The notes under the pieces were generated by a model. It made no database searches, had not been told where the DNA came from, and worked only from the letters and a program-made list of their open reading frames with translations. This document shows, piece after piece, positions 11,764 to 22,913 of a stretch of DNA of 64,000 nt; position 1 is the first letter of the stretch, and every line of letters starts with the position of its first letter. The stretch lies in contig NC_069095.1 in NCBI RefSeq assembly GCF_947172395.1, positions 2,480,001 to 2,544,000 of the forward strand, written 5' to 3'. This DNA is from Bicyclus anynana. Taxonomy: Eukaryota; Arthropoda; Insecta; Lepidoptera; Nymphalidae. The position numbers were made by a program, and so were the translations under genes.

Positions 11764-11837
11764 TTGCGTTTTCATTTGAGACTCACCAAATAAAGACCCA
11801 CTCGAGTATGTTTACAGATATTCGGTTATTCGTCTCC

Positions 11838-12011
11838 AATTTCACCCCCCACAACTTTTAAACGGCTCAACCGATTTTCATTAGAAATATTTAAGAATAC
11901 TCTTAAATAAGTCATTTTTAATACAAAAAAAAAAACTAAATTGAAATGGCTTCATCCGTTTGGGAGCTATGGTGCACAGACAGACCCCTCTTTTTGCATT
12001 GGGGGTGAATT
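11838..12011. repeat. possible MITE with CACCCCC ends
   Basis: AATTTCACCCCCC at the left is mirrored by GGGGGTGAATT at the right, about 174 bp apart. The body contains CTCAACCGATTTTCATTAG and TTCATCCGTTTGGGAGC, phrases seen in dispersed insect repeats. Only one copy is present here, so mobility is inferred. Confidence 0.4.
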
Positions 12012-12133
12012 AAAAAATAAATATGCAAATAAACATACCAAAATAATAATGGTGCTACTCAAATTTTAACTATCATATTTAATACTGTAACGACATAAAA
12101 ATAATAAGTAAAATGGTATTTACTGTTTTATCT

Positions 12134-12243
12134 GCCTTCAGAACCGGTGGTAGAATCTTTACAAATAGTCAACTGACGTGTCAAAAGTGCTTGGAAACTG
12201 AGCCTACTTGAAATAAATGATTTTTGATTTTGATTTTGATTTA
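12134..12243 (+). mobile_element. LINE 3' end with TTTTGA tail
   Basis: The segment CTTCAGAACCGGTGGTAG through GAGCCTACTTGAAATAAATG ends in (GATTTT)n. The same end occurs at 36118-36515 attached to a LINE C-terminal frame, which identifies this as a 5'-truncated LINE copy. Confidence 0.65.
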
Positions 12244-12561
12244 TTATGGTTCCAAAAGCAAACATAGACGGGATTCAGAAGAATCAACTTCTACACAGAA
12301 GCATGTTGACTCATCAATATACTGTTGCAAGGTAAAACGTGTTTTTTGCAAACTATTCCACTATTTTAATTAGGCGCGTTTTAATCTGTATCTACCGATA
12401 AACCACTATAGGTAGTTGTTAATCTTCCCTAACCTGTTATTAATTAAGATTTTCAGGGTTAAATTTTATAGTTATTTTTTTTTTATTATTATGATTCGGT
12501 TCATATTAACAGTATGATTGTACCGGCGTAAATTGATTGATCGTAATAACTACATCATTTA

Positions 12562-12842
12562 TAGGGTTCCGTAGTCTATAAAGAACCTTTATAGTTTCGC
12601 CATATTAGAAAACTGAATTTTGGTACGGGTATGTATATTAATAACGTATTTAAAGTGGTAAAAAAAAATTTAAAAAAATATTGTGTTTCTTATCTACATG
12701 CAAAGTGAGGATGAATTTTTTATCGTCTATCCCATGGTGTGGGGTATCGGTATTTTTGTGCATTACGTAAGGGATTAAAGTGCTATCTTAATCTACGGAA
12801 CCTACACTGCGCGTGGCCCGACACGCACTTGGCCGGTTTTTT
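12562..12842 (+). repeat. dispersed GGTTCCGTA repeat
   Basis: Starts TAGGGTTCCGTAGTC and ends CCCGACACGCACTTGGCCGG before a T run, phrases of a repeat common in moth and butterfly DNA. Partial related sequence occurs near 20738. The class is uncertain. An ORF at 12739-12942 overlaps it and is not a gene. Confidence 0.45.
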
Positions 12843-12985
12843 AATTTCCCATGACACAAAAACCAAACAGATATACATAATTCAAGATGAGAATGATTTT
12901 AATAATTATTTTGGACGATTTAAAAAATTGTTTGCCAGATAGAGAATACATTAAGCTGAACACCTCAAAAATATAGTATTAGGAA

Positions 12986-13056
12986 ACCTACATTTATTAC
13001 ACAGGTGATCGGAGTAAGTAATGGACACCTACATTTACTCCTACAGGTGATCGGAG
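12986..13056. repeat. two-unit tandem duplication
   Basis: Two units of about 41 bp, each containing ACCTACATTTA and ACAGGTGATCGGAG, differ at a few bases. This looks like a simple local duplication. Confidence 0.7.
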
Positions 13057-13852
13057 ATCTAAGTGGCCTTCTAAGCTTAATATAAGGAATCTCTACCTCC
13101 TACTTTGTACAAACTTCCATCGAATTACAATGTATATTGTTTGTTTGCTGAGGTAAATTACGGATAATTTCGCTGCACTGGGTTGTATAAAGAGCATATT
13201 ACGATTTTACGATTTTACGACTTTATAATGTCTGCCGCGGGATATTTGCCATGTGAATGGTTTTGGATTTTTTTATAAGCCATTATTGAGTGCCACTCGC
13301 TGTTTCCAATAATTATTATTACAACTTTGTATGTTAAGTGTTCATTATGTCTCAATTGTTAAATTAAATCATTTTGTTTAATTTCTTCTTTAAGAATACC
13401 GACAGTAATGATTTTATTATCTTTAGCTTTTTTGATGTTAATTTTTTTCTTGAATCCTTAATATTCTCTGGTTTTGCGGTTTTACCCAGTGCCGGATTAA
13501 TGAAACTTGATGTCCTAAGTAATCTATAGGCATATGTTGCCTTATGTGAACTGCAAATAATTAATTGAAAAAAAAACGCGCGGATTTTGAAATTGCTTAA
13601 TTTTCGTGGACTCGTTTTTATCTCGATGATCTCTGGTGATTTAAATTTAGAAATAGCTTAAATAGCTTAAAGGCTAATCCAGGTTTCACCAAGATACAAT
13701 TAGACTTTTACTATCTTAATTTGAAATGAGTAGATAAGTCTCGTTATGATTCTACACAGTAACGTACCAAAACATAAAATCGCTTGGTGGTACACCTTGA
13801 CATGATACTAAAACTGAGCTAATTTAGGAAACATAAAATCCTTATTTTAGGT
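13057..13852. other. no recognised feature
   Basis: AT-rich DNA; nothing recognised. Confidence 0.4.
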
Positions 13853-14021
13853 ACCCGCGTGGTTCCCGTTCCTGTAAGAATACGGGGATAATATGTAACC
13901 TATAGCGATCCTCGATAAATGGGCTATCTAACGCTGGAAGAATTTTTTGAACCGGACCCGTAGTTCCTGAGATTAGCGCGTTCAACCAAACAAACTCTTC
14001 AGCTTTATAGTATTAGTATAC
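13853..14021 (-). mobile_element. Hel-2, 3' terminus missing
   Basis: Contains the Hel-2 body from ACCCGCGTGGTTCCCG to the 5' end TATAGTATTAGTATA on the plus strand. The CTAG terminus and GC-rich hairpin are lost. Confidence 0.75.
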
Positions 14022-14046
14022 ATAAGAAATAAAGTCCCTACATAGG

Positions 14047-14080
14047 TCCTCCAGTGGACGTCCATCAGCTGATATGATGA
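14047..14080 (+). mobile_element. RTE terminal scrap
   Basis: CAGTGGACGTCCATCAGC plus GATATGATGA matches the extreme 3' end of the RTE copy at 34521. Confidence 0.45.
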
Positions 14081-14313
14081 AATAACTGTTTATATCTGGC
14101 AACCCCAAAGTTGCAATGGAAAAGCAAGTAACCCTTACGTTTTGAATTCCATTGGGTATATTTCTTGAATAGTGTACGTCTTTTATTAATTAAGCATAAA
14201 AGGGAAGTAGATTAAACAAATTTAATAAAAATTATAATCATTTAATACTCAACGGGCGCAATTTTATCTATCAAATCAATGATTTCTACAAAGACACTAA
14301 GCTCTAGCGATGG

Positions 14314-14556
14314 TTAAATAATTTGTAGCTCGTATACTTGATAAGCCACTGTTGTGTCAATAACCCTCATTTGTCGGTGCAGACAGACATGTTCAAATAT
14401 GTGGACCTTGTTATGTAGAAGACAGGTATGGCAAATTACTGCAGCATTGGAGTTGTCAGGGTATGCACTACTAATTTTCGTCAAAGAGCCTGTTTCGTCG
14501 TTATCTCGAGCCAGCTTAGAAATCCTAGGACGTAGCCGTCCATAATGCAGTCTTAG
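14314..14556 (-). CDS. unrecognised candidate terminal exon (81 codons)
   Basis: On the minus strand a polypyrimidine-rich segment ending CCTTTGTAG (AG at 14557-14558) is followed by 80 open codons and TAA. Codon composition is coding-like, rich in purine-N-pyrimidine triplets such as GAC, AAC, GTC and ATT. The product includes ARDNDETGSLTK and a cluster ICHTCLLHNKVHIF followed by EHVCLHRQ, giving Cys and His spacing reminiscent of, but not fitting, a C2H2 finger. An AATAAA lies about 130 bases beyond the stop (14182-14187). A GTATAC donor-like site near the end means the exon could stop earlier. Family unknown; an old transposon origin is possible. Confidence 0.35.
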   Translation of the reverse strand, partial: LRLHYGRLRPRISKLARDNDETGSLTKISSAYPDNSNAAVICHTCLLHNKVHIFEHVCLHRQMRVIDTTVAYQVYELQII

Positions 14557-15030
14557 CTACAAAGGTACGAGGCGCTGCAAGATTGAGAGCTAATCTCTGT
14601 TAATTATACTCCAAGTTAGGTATTGTGGTGCCTTGTTGAGGTGGGTTATACGTATAGTCTAAGTAGCTTTGGTGCGTCATATAACTATTACAAATCTCAT
14701 CATTGTATTGTTTTATCATGTAGGTACGACTATTTATAATTAGAGTACTTGTGAATAAATTGAAATTGTAATCATATAAAAATATTAGCTTTTAACGGTT
14801 TGGTAAGGTAAGAGAGTGTGGTTCGATTTCTTTAATAAAAATGACACAATTATCGTTAAAATAATTCGTAATTAAAGTAACATTAGTGTAGTAGTGATAG
14901 TGGCAGGTCGTAAGGTTATTTTAACGAAAAACTTGGATTTACGTAATTTCGTTGAAATAATCATGTTAGATGGTCGTAGTAACAAAAAAACATTAGCGCT
15001 ATTAATATATTTTAGATCATCACAAAAACA

Positions 15031-15118
15031 AATTAAGAAAACCGCAATCGGTTCAACCGGGGCTCGAACCCAGGACCTCCGGTCTTGTAAATCCACTGCG
15101 CATACCACTGCGCCTTGG
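15031..15118 (-). mobile_element. SINE-A, head fragment
   Basis: Only the tRNA-like head and early body remain (GGGCTCGAACCCAGGACCTCC on the plus strand is the B-box region). Two overlapping opposite ORFs read through it and are not genes. Confidence 0.75.
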
Positions 15119-16109
15119 ACGAAAATTATAATTTGCAAATTATAATTTATTTATAAGAATTCAAAATTTCTTAAATGATATTACAAAAATTAAAAATTTT
15201 TTTTGTTGACTAGTGTTATTAAAATGTTAATTTTATAATTTATGTTATACCTATATTGTAAAGAAAAAGTAACAATGCGACTTTAGAGAATCTAATATTG
15301 GACGCTTACAAATAGATATTACAACCACGGTTGACGAAGTTTTACAAATTAAATCATTGACATAATGAGCCGATTGGCTTTTAAGTTTTTATTTTGTAGC
15401 CATCAATTAGTGTCGGATCGCATTACATACCTTATTCGTGTAGGCAGACAGATCCACGCAAAACAAGATTTGTTGATAATGCTATTGAATCGGTAAATAT
15501 TTATGAGGACTGAACAAGTTTTTCTCGAGACATCCAGATTTGCAGAAAAAGTTGCCTAAAGCTTCACTCTTGGGACATCGGGTACGGCATTCTTACATGT
15601 TGTCAGTTTAGGACGAAAGTTAAAGGAAAAACCAGCGCAAGATTTTTGGTTGAACGTTAAAAATTACTCACCAGTTTAGAATTTTTTTTCTGTTGTTGCA
15701 ATCAAAATTGACTTGTTCTTACTAATTAAGTGATTAATGTGAATATGTTTGGTAAATAAATGTATAAATCAATATTTATAAGTATTTTAAACAATCTTGA
15801 AAGTCTATGCGCATCGACTGCTAGCGCCAGCTGTGTCAAAGATTGAATACTTTTTAGTTTTGCAACGTAGTGATAGATGGCGCTATGTGCTACGAAAACT
15901 AATTGATATTTCGTCTTTTTTTGTTTTAAGATGAAATCATGTAAAAAAATCATAGAAATAATACGATCCAAATTAACATTATCATAATATTTCTTATAGC
16001 AATAATATTATTTTTAAATTGATTCTATATCTACAAAAGACAAAAGGTGAAATGGTTTGAGAAATTTCTTGACACAAACTAGTAATTATTTAGTTTTGTA
16101 ATTTGAGTC
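15119..16109. other. no recognised feature
   Basis: AT-rich; contains GATAGATGGCGCTATG near 15870, a phrase seen in dispersed repeats, but no element limits. Confidence 0.4.
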
Positions 16110-16212
16110 CATCAACCTGCAGTAGAGCAGCGTGGTGGGTCCAAGTTCCATATCCCTCGTAAGAGATAGTCATGGCCCTTTAATGAGCCGTCAAAATAGG
16201 CCGATAATGGTG
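16110..16212 (+). mobile_element. SINE-C tail fragment
   Basis: AGCGTGGTGGGTCCAAG, CTTTAATGAGCCGTCAAA and GGCCGATAATGG correspond to the last third of SINE-C. Confidence 0.6.
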
Positions 16213-17022
16213 TTGTTAATGTGGTAACAAATTTCAGGACGAGTTTGTTGTTCGGTTCTCTAAAAGCTTTATGACTTTATGTTTATCGTTACGAAATTTA
16301 ATCATCACCAGTTACCATATTCCATATTTACTATTTATAATCTATTATTTTATTACTTACAATAATATTTTATTTTTATTAGGATTAACTGCCAAATAAA
16401 AATATGTAGGTACATTAAATCTTATCTGGAAACCCTTTCTAATTCGAGTAGTGTTTGAGAAAATCTCAGACTTCTAGACAGGTTACACTTTGAGGACTAT
16501 TACCTAGAGTTTATAGTTCGAAATAAACGCATTTTTCTTTCTTTTTATTTCTTACTAGGTTAGGAGCAATTTTAAAAGCTTTATATCTCGTGATAACTTG
16601 GTAATAAAAATCTCAATTTGAAATCAAATTAATGTAAACTTTTAAAATAACCTTTTACGTTATTAATTAGTTACAGATTCACTGAATTAATTAAATAGTT
16701 TAGAAATGAAATACTTTAACTCTAAAATATACCCAAATACTCACTTAATAAATGGAAACCTTTAAAGTGTAGGGTTGTTCTATATTTAAATTCGTACGTC
16801 AACATTCGTAATGGGGAATAACTCAAAACGACACGAACCGAAGGTTGCCATAAATATCGTAGAATACCCACGTGCAGTTAAGTAACGGAATTATTAATCG
16901 AGTAATTAACCGTTCTTTTAGAATACTAATGTAACTGATGTTCTATTTCCTTGTGTCTAAAAAAAGGAGCATGTATTAAAAAAAACTTACAACGTAAATA
17001 ATTTGCCTCTTTCAAGTTAGTG
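16213..17022. other. no recognised feature
   Basis: AT-rich DNA; nothing recognised. Confidence 0.4.
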
Positions 17023-17047
17023 CGATAGACATCCACTGCTGGACACA
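17023..17047 (-). mobile_element. RTE terminal scrap
   Basis: GCGATAGACATCCACTGCTGG matches the RTE 3' untranslated end. It abuts a SINE-A, so the SINE may have inserted in or next to an RTE remnant. Confidence 0.4.
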
Positions 17048-17051
17048 ACTG

Positions 17052-17333
17052 GTGGCCTCTTTGGTGCAGTGGTATGCGCAGTGGATTTATAAGACGGAGC
17101 TCCTGTATTTGATCCCCGGCTGGTCAGATTAAGGTTTTCTTGCTACAATCCTACCACAAAGACGTGACGCAAAGCGATTTGTACGACGACAAGACATCTT
17201 GTAGAAATCGAAAAGGGTGTGGATTTTTATCTAACTCCTAACAAGTTAACCTGCTGTTTCTTAAATTGCATCATCACTTACAATCAGGTGAGATTGCAGT
17301 CAAGGACTAGCTTGTAAAGAATAAAAAAAAAAA
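17052..17333 (+). mobile_element. SINE-A, full length, diverged
   Basis: Head GGCCTCTTTGGTGCAGTGG, B-box TTTGATCCCCGGC and 3' end CTAGCTTGTAAAGAATAAA with poly-A are all present. Body substitutions exceed those of the 54743 copy. Confidence 0.8.
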
Positions 17334-17659
17334 TATGCCTGCCTGACTTCTAAACACCACTGTTTTAAAATTGTGAACATATTAGGTATTTTATGTTCTT
17401 AACGCGTCACACCTACCTATGCCTCAGGTTCCTTGCGTGCACTGTGAAATGTTACTCTGTTGTATAAATCGAATTTCCACTACCTCCGATAGGCTTTACT
17501 TATTCCGTGAATTATTTCCATAAAATTCAGCACAAGCTAAATATAATCTTTTTTTTTTGTTTTGAGAATTGTTGAATTTCAACAGAAAAATGCGTGGCTG
17601 GTTAAATCAAAAATGTTTTATTTAGATTTCTGTGTGAGCGAACTTTTGGCACGGCAACA

Positions 17660-17680
17660 GAATCGTGGGTTGTCCGCTAG
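17660..17680 (+). mobile_element. Helitron-type 3' end
   Basis: GTGGGTTGTCCGCTAG resembles the Hel-1/Hel-3 terminus. No matching 5' end could be assigned. Confidence 0.35.
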
Positions 17681-17880
17681 TTTGCTGATGCTATTTTATA
17701 TTTTGATATACAACAATTTCGGGAAGCTGCAATAAAACGAACGGTAGGTACAGTATAACGAAATAAAATTAAGATCATTGCATGCTTTAGAATGTTAGTG
17801 TTTTTCTTATTGCTGAAATAGAAAATATCACGAACGTTTGTCCGAATATACTCGAAAAATCCGGCGGTTGTTATAGAGTA

Positions 17881-18374
17881 CAGTAAAAGCTCATAATTCG
17901 CGAGTGATACGTTATCTGTGTCGCGAATACAGAAACCGTGAATATGGAATGGTATTTTATATGGGATTATAAGGGATACGTTCTTGGGTGACAAAATAAA
18001 TAACAAATATATAAAGAAACAACAATTAATTGAAGTTATTGATTAACTATTATCTTCAGTCTTAGACAATGGTATGAAGAATTTTTAAATTTTTTCTTGC
18101 TTAACTTTTTTAAAAGCTTTTATTGAGAATGATTTTAAGCAGTGGCATTCTTAAACCATCCATTCGCAATTTCGTCAATAGGTATTTGCAAGTTAAAGTT
18201 TTAATTTGCAGATTTTAAGTCAGTTTCGTCAGTTAGATCCGCGAATAACTGTTAAACTAAATATTAAGCCTCGCGGCTAAATATTTAGTTTAATATAAGG
18301 ATTGGGACGCAATTTTTTAATCCGCGAATAGTGAAAACGTGAATAAAGGAAGTGTGAATAAGGAGCTTTTACTG
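17881..18374. mobile_element. pogo/Tigger-like MITE
   Basis: Inverted termini CAGTAAAAGCTC at 17881 and GAGCTTTTACTG ending at 18374 continue imperfectly (ATAATTCGCG versus CTTATTCACA). TA sits directly outside both ends, the duplication expected of Tc1/mariner-group elements. The 494-bp interior has no transposase; a minus-strand ORF at 17677-18006 crosses the left end and is spurious. The interior contains a hairpin at 18252-18293 (19-bp arms, one mismatch, loop TCGC). Confidence 0.65.
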
Positions 18375-18563
18375 TATATAATAGTCAACGAGTCGTGAAA
18401 CAAATAGTCAAAGAGTCAATAGACGTTGGAGTCCATAAGTGTTGTAATACCGAAAATCTCTGTGTTGGTTAACCCTCTACTTAGTGGACTGACGATAATA
18501 AGCCAGCCGCAGTGACTCGCTGGATGGAGGCGGTCCATAGAAGCCGATCAAGATGAGGATATC

Positions 18564-18870
18564 GTCGTTATCAACCCATATACGGCTCACTGCTGAGCTC
18601 GAGTCTCCTCTCAGAATGAGAGGCGTTAGGCCAATAGTCCACCACGCTGGCCCAATGCGGATTGGCAGACTTCACACACGCAGAGAATTAAGAAATTCTC
18701 TGGCGTGCAGGTTTCCTCACGATGTTATCCTTCACCGTTTGAGACACGTGATATTTAATTTCTTAAAATGCACACAACTGAAAAGTTGGAGGTGCATGCC
18801 CCGGACCGGAGTCGAACCGGGGCTCCGGCTTTGGAGGCAGAGGTCATATCCACTGGGCTATCACGTCTCT
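18564..18870 (-). mobile_element. SINE-B, full length with 11-bp target duplication, reference copy
   Basis: ATGAGGATATC occurs at 18553-18563 and again at 18871-18881, directly flanking the element. In SINE orientation it begins GAGACGTGATAGCCCAGTGG, has an A-box and a GGTTCGACTCC-like B-box, a CACGTGTCTCAAACGGTG segment, the CACGCTGGCCCAATGCGG-type region seen in reverse, and ends with the GTTGATAA-type tail, here reduced. The tRNA-like head and the target duplication show RNA-mediated insertion. A 122-codon frame through it is not a gene. Confidence 0.9.
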
Positions 18871-18881
18871 ATGAGGATATC

Positions 18882-20116
18882 AATTATTGCAAAAAATGAT
18901 TTTTTATCTCTTTTTCAGTAGTCCTTCAAAAAACTAAAACTTGCAGCCCAGACGCCCGTCAGAGCTTTTTACAGCGCACATTTTTTAACAGCTATGCAGC
19001 ATTTTAATATAGCAAGTTTTTGTTGAACCTCACGTCGCCATGAGGTGGGTTATATTTAACAGTATCACGGGCAGCCATTAAGCGCACTACACACAGTGTT
19101 GCAGTGTAAATCACGGCAGTGAGTGCAGGCTTAATGCAAGATATTGCGGCACGGAGGCCTGAAATTTGTGTACTAGCCAGCTGTGTCGATGGTGCTTTAT
19201 TTATTGATAGCTCTTTGTATAACATGTCCTACGATAAACTAAATTCTGCCAAAGTCATATTTTTAGGTAGGTATAACGTAGATTTATTAAAAAATTGGAT
19301 TATTTATATAGTTGTCCTTCCGAAATAAAACTTCGACTAGTGTTTGTAATCAAGGCTGATTGAAATAACGAATGTGAATTCGACTTTGAATTGTATTTTA
19401 GCTCAAGATGTTCTTAAAGTCATACTATAATAATACCATAGTTTTCATAATTCCCAATTGAAAAAAAAAATAGCACCGGTTTTATTTTTTTAATTATTAA
19501 ATTTTTAACCCATAAAGGTTAAAAAATCCAATTTTTTGGAAGACACATCTACTAAGAAGATTTTCCTTATTTATTGCTCTTTAAGTAGATATATTTTCGA
19601 ACAGCAACAAAGAAGATATATTTTCGAACAATCAATTTCTATTTTGCCTCTCATAACATTTTTGATTTTGTATTTTTTTTATTTATTATCTTCCTGTTTA
19701 TTTGCGAATAACATAAATGGTATTCAAAAGATGTTACTTACATAAAATTAAATACAGAAAGACCTAAGTTTACATTTCACCGTCCTAATAAAAACGTTTT
19801 TTTTTTAAAGTGCAAACATAAAAAAATCATTGAAAAAAAACATCATGCCGTCTGTGGAAATAAAATATATAAATAACACAGAACATTAGAATTTAGAGCC
19901 CATGTACTGCCGAACAATGCGTATTCTGCCGTCCATAGCTATGAGACATTAATTTTTATTGGTTTACCAATTCGCACTGTAGGCACACTAAACTTAGTGT
20001 CGAAATAATGTTTTGGTTTGGACATCCTAAAATTATAATATTGATTGTTGTACTTGACTGTACGATAACGGATTATTAGTTTTCAGGCTTTTTAACATAG
20101 GTAAGGTACTCCATTA
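18882..20116. other. no clear gene; short opposed ORFs and a small duplication
   Basis: Opposed open frames at 19004-19225 (minus) and 19119-19328 (plus) overlap and neither is convincing. AGATATATTTTCGAACA is repeated at 19587-19603 and 19614-19630. Confidence 0.4.
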
Positions 20117-20429
20117 TCATTATCAACCCATATTCGGCTCATTATTGAACTCGAGTCTCGTCCCAGAATAAGAGGGGTTAGGCCAATAGTCCACCACACT
20201 AGCCCAATGCTGATAGACAGACTTTACAAACCTACATAATTAAAAAAAATCTCAGGTATGCAGGTTTCCTCACGATGTTTTCCCTTCACCGTTTGAGACA
20301 CGTGATATTTTATTTCTTAAAATGCATATACTTAACTGAAAAGTTGGAGGTGCATGCGAACGGAACGGATTCGAACCTACACCCTCTGGAGTCAGAGGTA
20401 GAGGTCATATCCACTGGGCTATAACGGCT
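20117..20429 (-). mobile_element. SINE-B, near full length, diverged
   Basis: Tail, body and head (CCACTGGGCTATAACGG on the plus strand) are all recognisable. The head is followed by a second ATCCACTGCGATATCACGG phrase at 20433-20451, apparently a duplicated scrap of the head. Confidence 0.8.
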
Positions 20430-20737
20430 ATTATCCACTGCGATATCACGGATATATAGCCCTGTGTGGACTAGGTTCATACTGGCCTACAATTATTTCT
20501 ATACAACCACTTATACTTATGGTTTGATTTTTATGTATCGTTCTTTGTATCTTCGTTGTAAGCGTAATTATAATCTAAGCATCCTTTAAGCATAAAGTTC
20601 AAATTCGAAAAAGACTTGTTATAGGCGAAAAGTTCGTCGACGAGTGTCAAATAGCAGAATCGCACCCCTGAGTATAACGGTTTTAATTTCAACTAGATAC
20701 CTTCATGCGTTACTATCTTAAAGGGATCTTCATCATC

Positions 20738-20811
20738 TTGTTAGACGGGCAGACAGACGCAAAAACGAGATCCTATAAAAGGTTTTTTTCTTTTGAGGTA
20801 CGGAACCTAAG
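20738..20811 (-). repeat. fragment of the GGTTCCGTA repeat
   Basis: GGGCAGACAGACGCAAAAACG and GAGGTACGGAACCTAA belong to the repeat type described at 12562, in the opposite orientation. Confidence 0.35.
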
Positions 20812-20894
20812 GGCGTTTATTACGTCGAAACACACATTTCTCTTACTCTGATAACGCTTGTGTAAAGCATGATTGTTTTCGAGAACAAATCGAA

Positions 20895-21010
20895 CGCGAC
20901 ATTACAGCATTGAAGGGTGTTTCCGAACTGGACATCGTATGTCGCGGCCACATAACTAATTGCAGCTGTAAATGTCACCGCGACACAAACGTCGATGTAT
21001 GTCGGGTAGA
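20895..21010 (-). repeat. unclassified repeat, copy 1
   Basis: Shares ACATAACTAATTGC, a TGTCGCG-type segment and CGCGACACAAACGTC with 22075-22215. A 66-codon minus ORF overlaps it but is not supported. Confidence 0.35.
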
Positions 21011-21513
21011 GCTTAAACATAATTTGATTTTCGCTTACAATTCGTATAGACGATTAAAACGCTCATGACGAAATAAAAATTCACCCGTAGAATTATCTAT
21101 GCGTATAGTAAGTGAAAGAATTCTGTAAAAAAACATTCTGAAAGAACCTAAATTGATTTATCTTGGGATTTTTTGGTGGGCTTCTTATACTTGTAGATTT
21201 AGTTCTTTTTATGAATTTATTTATTACCATTACAACAATGTAATGTTACTTTTTGTATTTGATGATGAATTCCTTCACCGATTTTTATTTAATATTTATT
21301 TTACTTTGACTTTGACATTATCTGCAGTTCAAAATATTATGTCCAATTTACTATGTTTATTTATAGCATTCGACTTTTACTATTTGTTTCACTGGGTGGA
21401 ACTGTCCAACTGGGTGGGTGGAATTGTACAGGGGATGGTAGGATATGACAGAGTCCCAGAGTCCCTTATAATATAATACGTTACTTAATAATTAACCGCC
21501 GATATTAGTTACA

Positions 21514-21816
21514 TTAGTGCAGTGATAGCCCAGTGGATATGACCTCTGCCTCCGATTCCGGAGGGTGTGGGTTCGAATCCGGGCATGCACCTCCAACTTT
21601 TAAGTTGTGTGCGTTTTAAGAAATTAAATATCACATGTCTCAATCGGTGAAGGAAAACGTGAGGAAACCTGACCCCCGAGAATTATCTTCATTCTCTGCG
21701 TGTGTGAAGTCTGCCAATCCGCATTGGGCCAGCGTGGTGGACTATTGGCCTAACCCCTCTCATTCTGAGAGGAGACTCGAGCTCAGCAGTGAGCCGAATA
21801 TGGGTTGATGACGACG
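21514..21816 (+). mobile_element. SINE-B, full length, 10-bp target duplication
   Basis: ATTAGTTACA precedes the head (21504-21513) and follows the tail (21817-21826). The head, B-box (GGTTCGAATCCGG), body and tail GGGTTGATGACGACG are intact, although a short stretch of the body (CATCGTG region) is deleted. Confidence 0.8.
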
Positions 21817-22074
21817 ATTAGTTACACTACTCTCCCATATAGATACTTGATTTTAAATTCTCATAATACAGAAGTTTAGAATTCAAACAAACGAAAGACT
21901 TCTCCAATCGATTAATTAATTAATTTCGCGGTCTAGTTTGATATGGTTGAATTGATATTAAAAAATCGCGAGGCGTACATTTTTGTATGTTCCAAAGTAT
22001 AACTACAATTAAGCCTAAAAAGTACTTATTCGCCGATTGATCATTGATCAACTCAGTGGCGTTAATCGAAAAAG

Positions 22075-22215
22075 CCAACGTTTATAGTCGCGGTGCATCC
22101 CACGAGTGTGTTTTGTACTGAGGCCGTTTGTCACAACAGATCGTTTGTCGCGTCGACTACATAACTAATTGCGACTATAAATCGTGAAAGTGACGCAAAC
22201 GTCTGTCAACAATGG
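22075..22215 (-). repeat. unclassified repeat, copy 2
   Basis: Paired with the copy at 20895. It also contains inverted TTTATAGTCGC and GCGACTATAAA about 85 bases apart, suggesting a foldback element. Confidence 0.35.
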
Positions 22216-22317
22216 CCAAAGTGGATTTTGTTCATGGACTAAGAGACTACGGCAGCCAGACTTACGTCATTTCACTGATTCTGGGTGACAGCTGAGAATC
22301 AGCGCTGGATGTCCAAT

Positions 22318-22533
22318 ATTTTGGCGCAGTGGTAAACGCGGTGGATTTACATGACGGAGGTCCTGGGTTCGATTCCCGGTTGGGCCGATTGAGGTTTTTT
22401 TAATTGGTTCAGGTCTGGTCGGTATGAGGTTTCGGCCGTGACTAATTACCACCCTACTGACAAAGACGTACCGCCAAACGATTTAGCGTTCCGGTACGAT
22501 GTCGTGTAGAAACCGAAAGGGGTGTGGATTTCC
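22318..22533 (+). mobile_element. SINE-A, 3' part missing
   Basis: Head TTTGGCGCAGTGGTAAACGCGG, B-box GGTTCGATTCCCGG and body to GGTGTGGATTTCC are present. The 3' third and poly-A are absent. An ORF on the minus strand across it is spurious. Confidence 0.8.
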
Positions 22534-22913
22534 AAGTGGAAGTGATTAACCGAGTGATCAACTGGGCCTGGACCTTTGAAACCTGCTGTCTTCCAAAGCC
22601 ATCACGGTCTAAACGTCACAATTGGTTACTGTACTTACCTATAGTAGGAGCATGGCTGACTTTTCGACCTTCATCAATTGAGGTATGTGTCACTGAGACA
22701 GGCTCTTGTTTTATCAGGGTATGGTTGGATTGGATACTATTTTTGGATCCTTTTACGTTACGTTTTGTTAAGTTAGTGACTGAACTGTTTTTGGACATTT
22801 TCCTGTTTTAATATCGTAATGTTCTGTAACATTTACTTCGACTACTACTAGGTAGATGGATATTTTTTTCATTCTGACGAAAAAGGATATCTTTTGTAAT
22901 GTCCAAAAAGGAT

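Noticed and set aside
17677..18006. 109-codon minus ORF
   Set aside because: It straddles the left terminus of the pogo-like MITE, so it combines unrelated sequences.
18553..18921. 122-codon ORF with apparent conserved copies at several loci
   Set aside because: It is a read-through of SINE-B; the conservation is that of the SINE.
19004..19328. Opposed ORFs of 73 and 69 codons
   Set aside because: They overlap on opposite strands; neither has supporting signals.
21153..21476. 107-codon plus ORF rich in F, L, Y and I
   Set aside because: Composition is that of random AT-rich sequence; no start or polyadenylation context.
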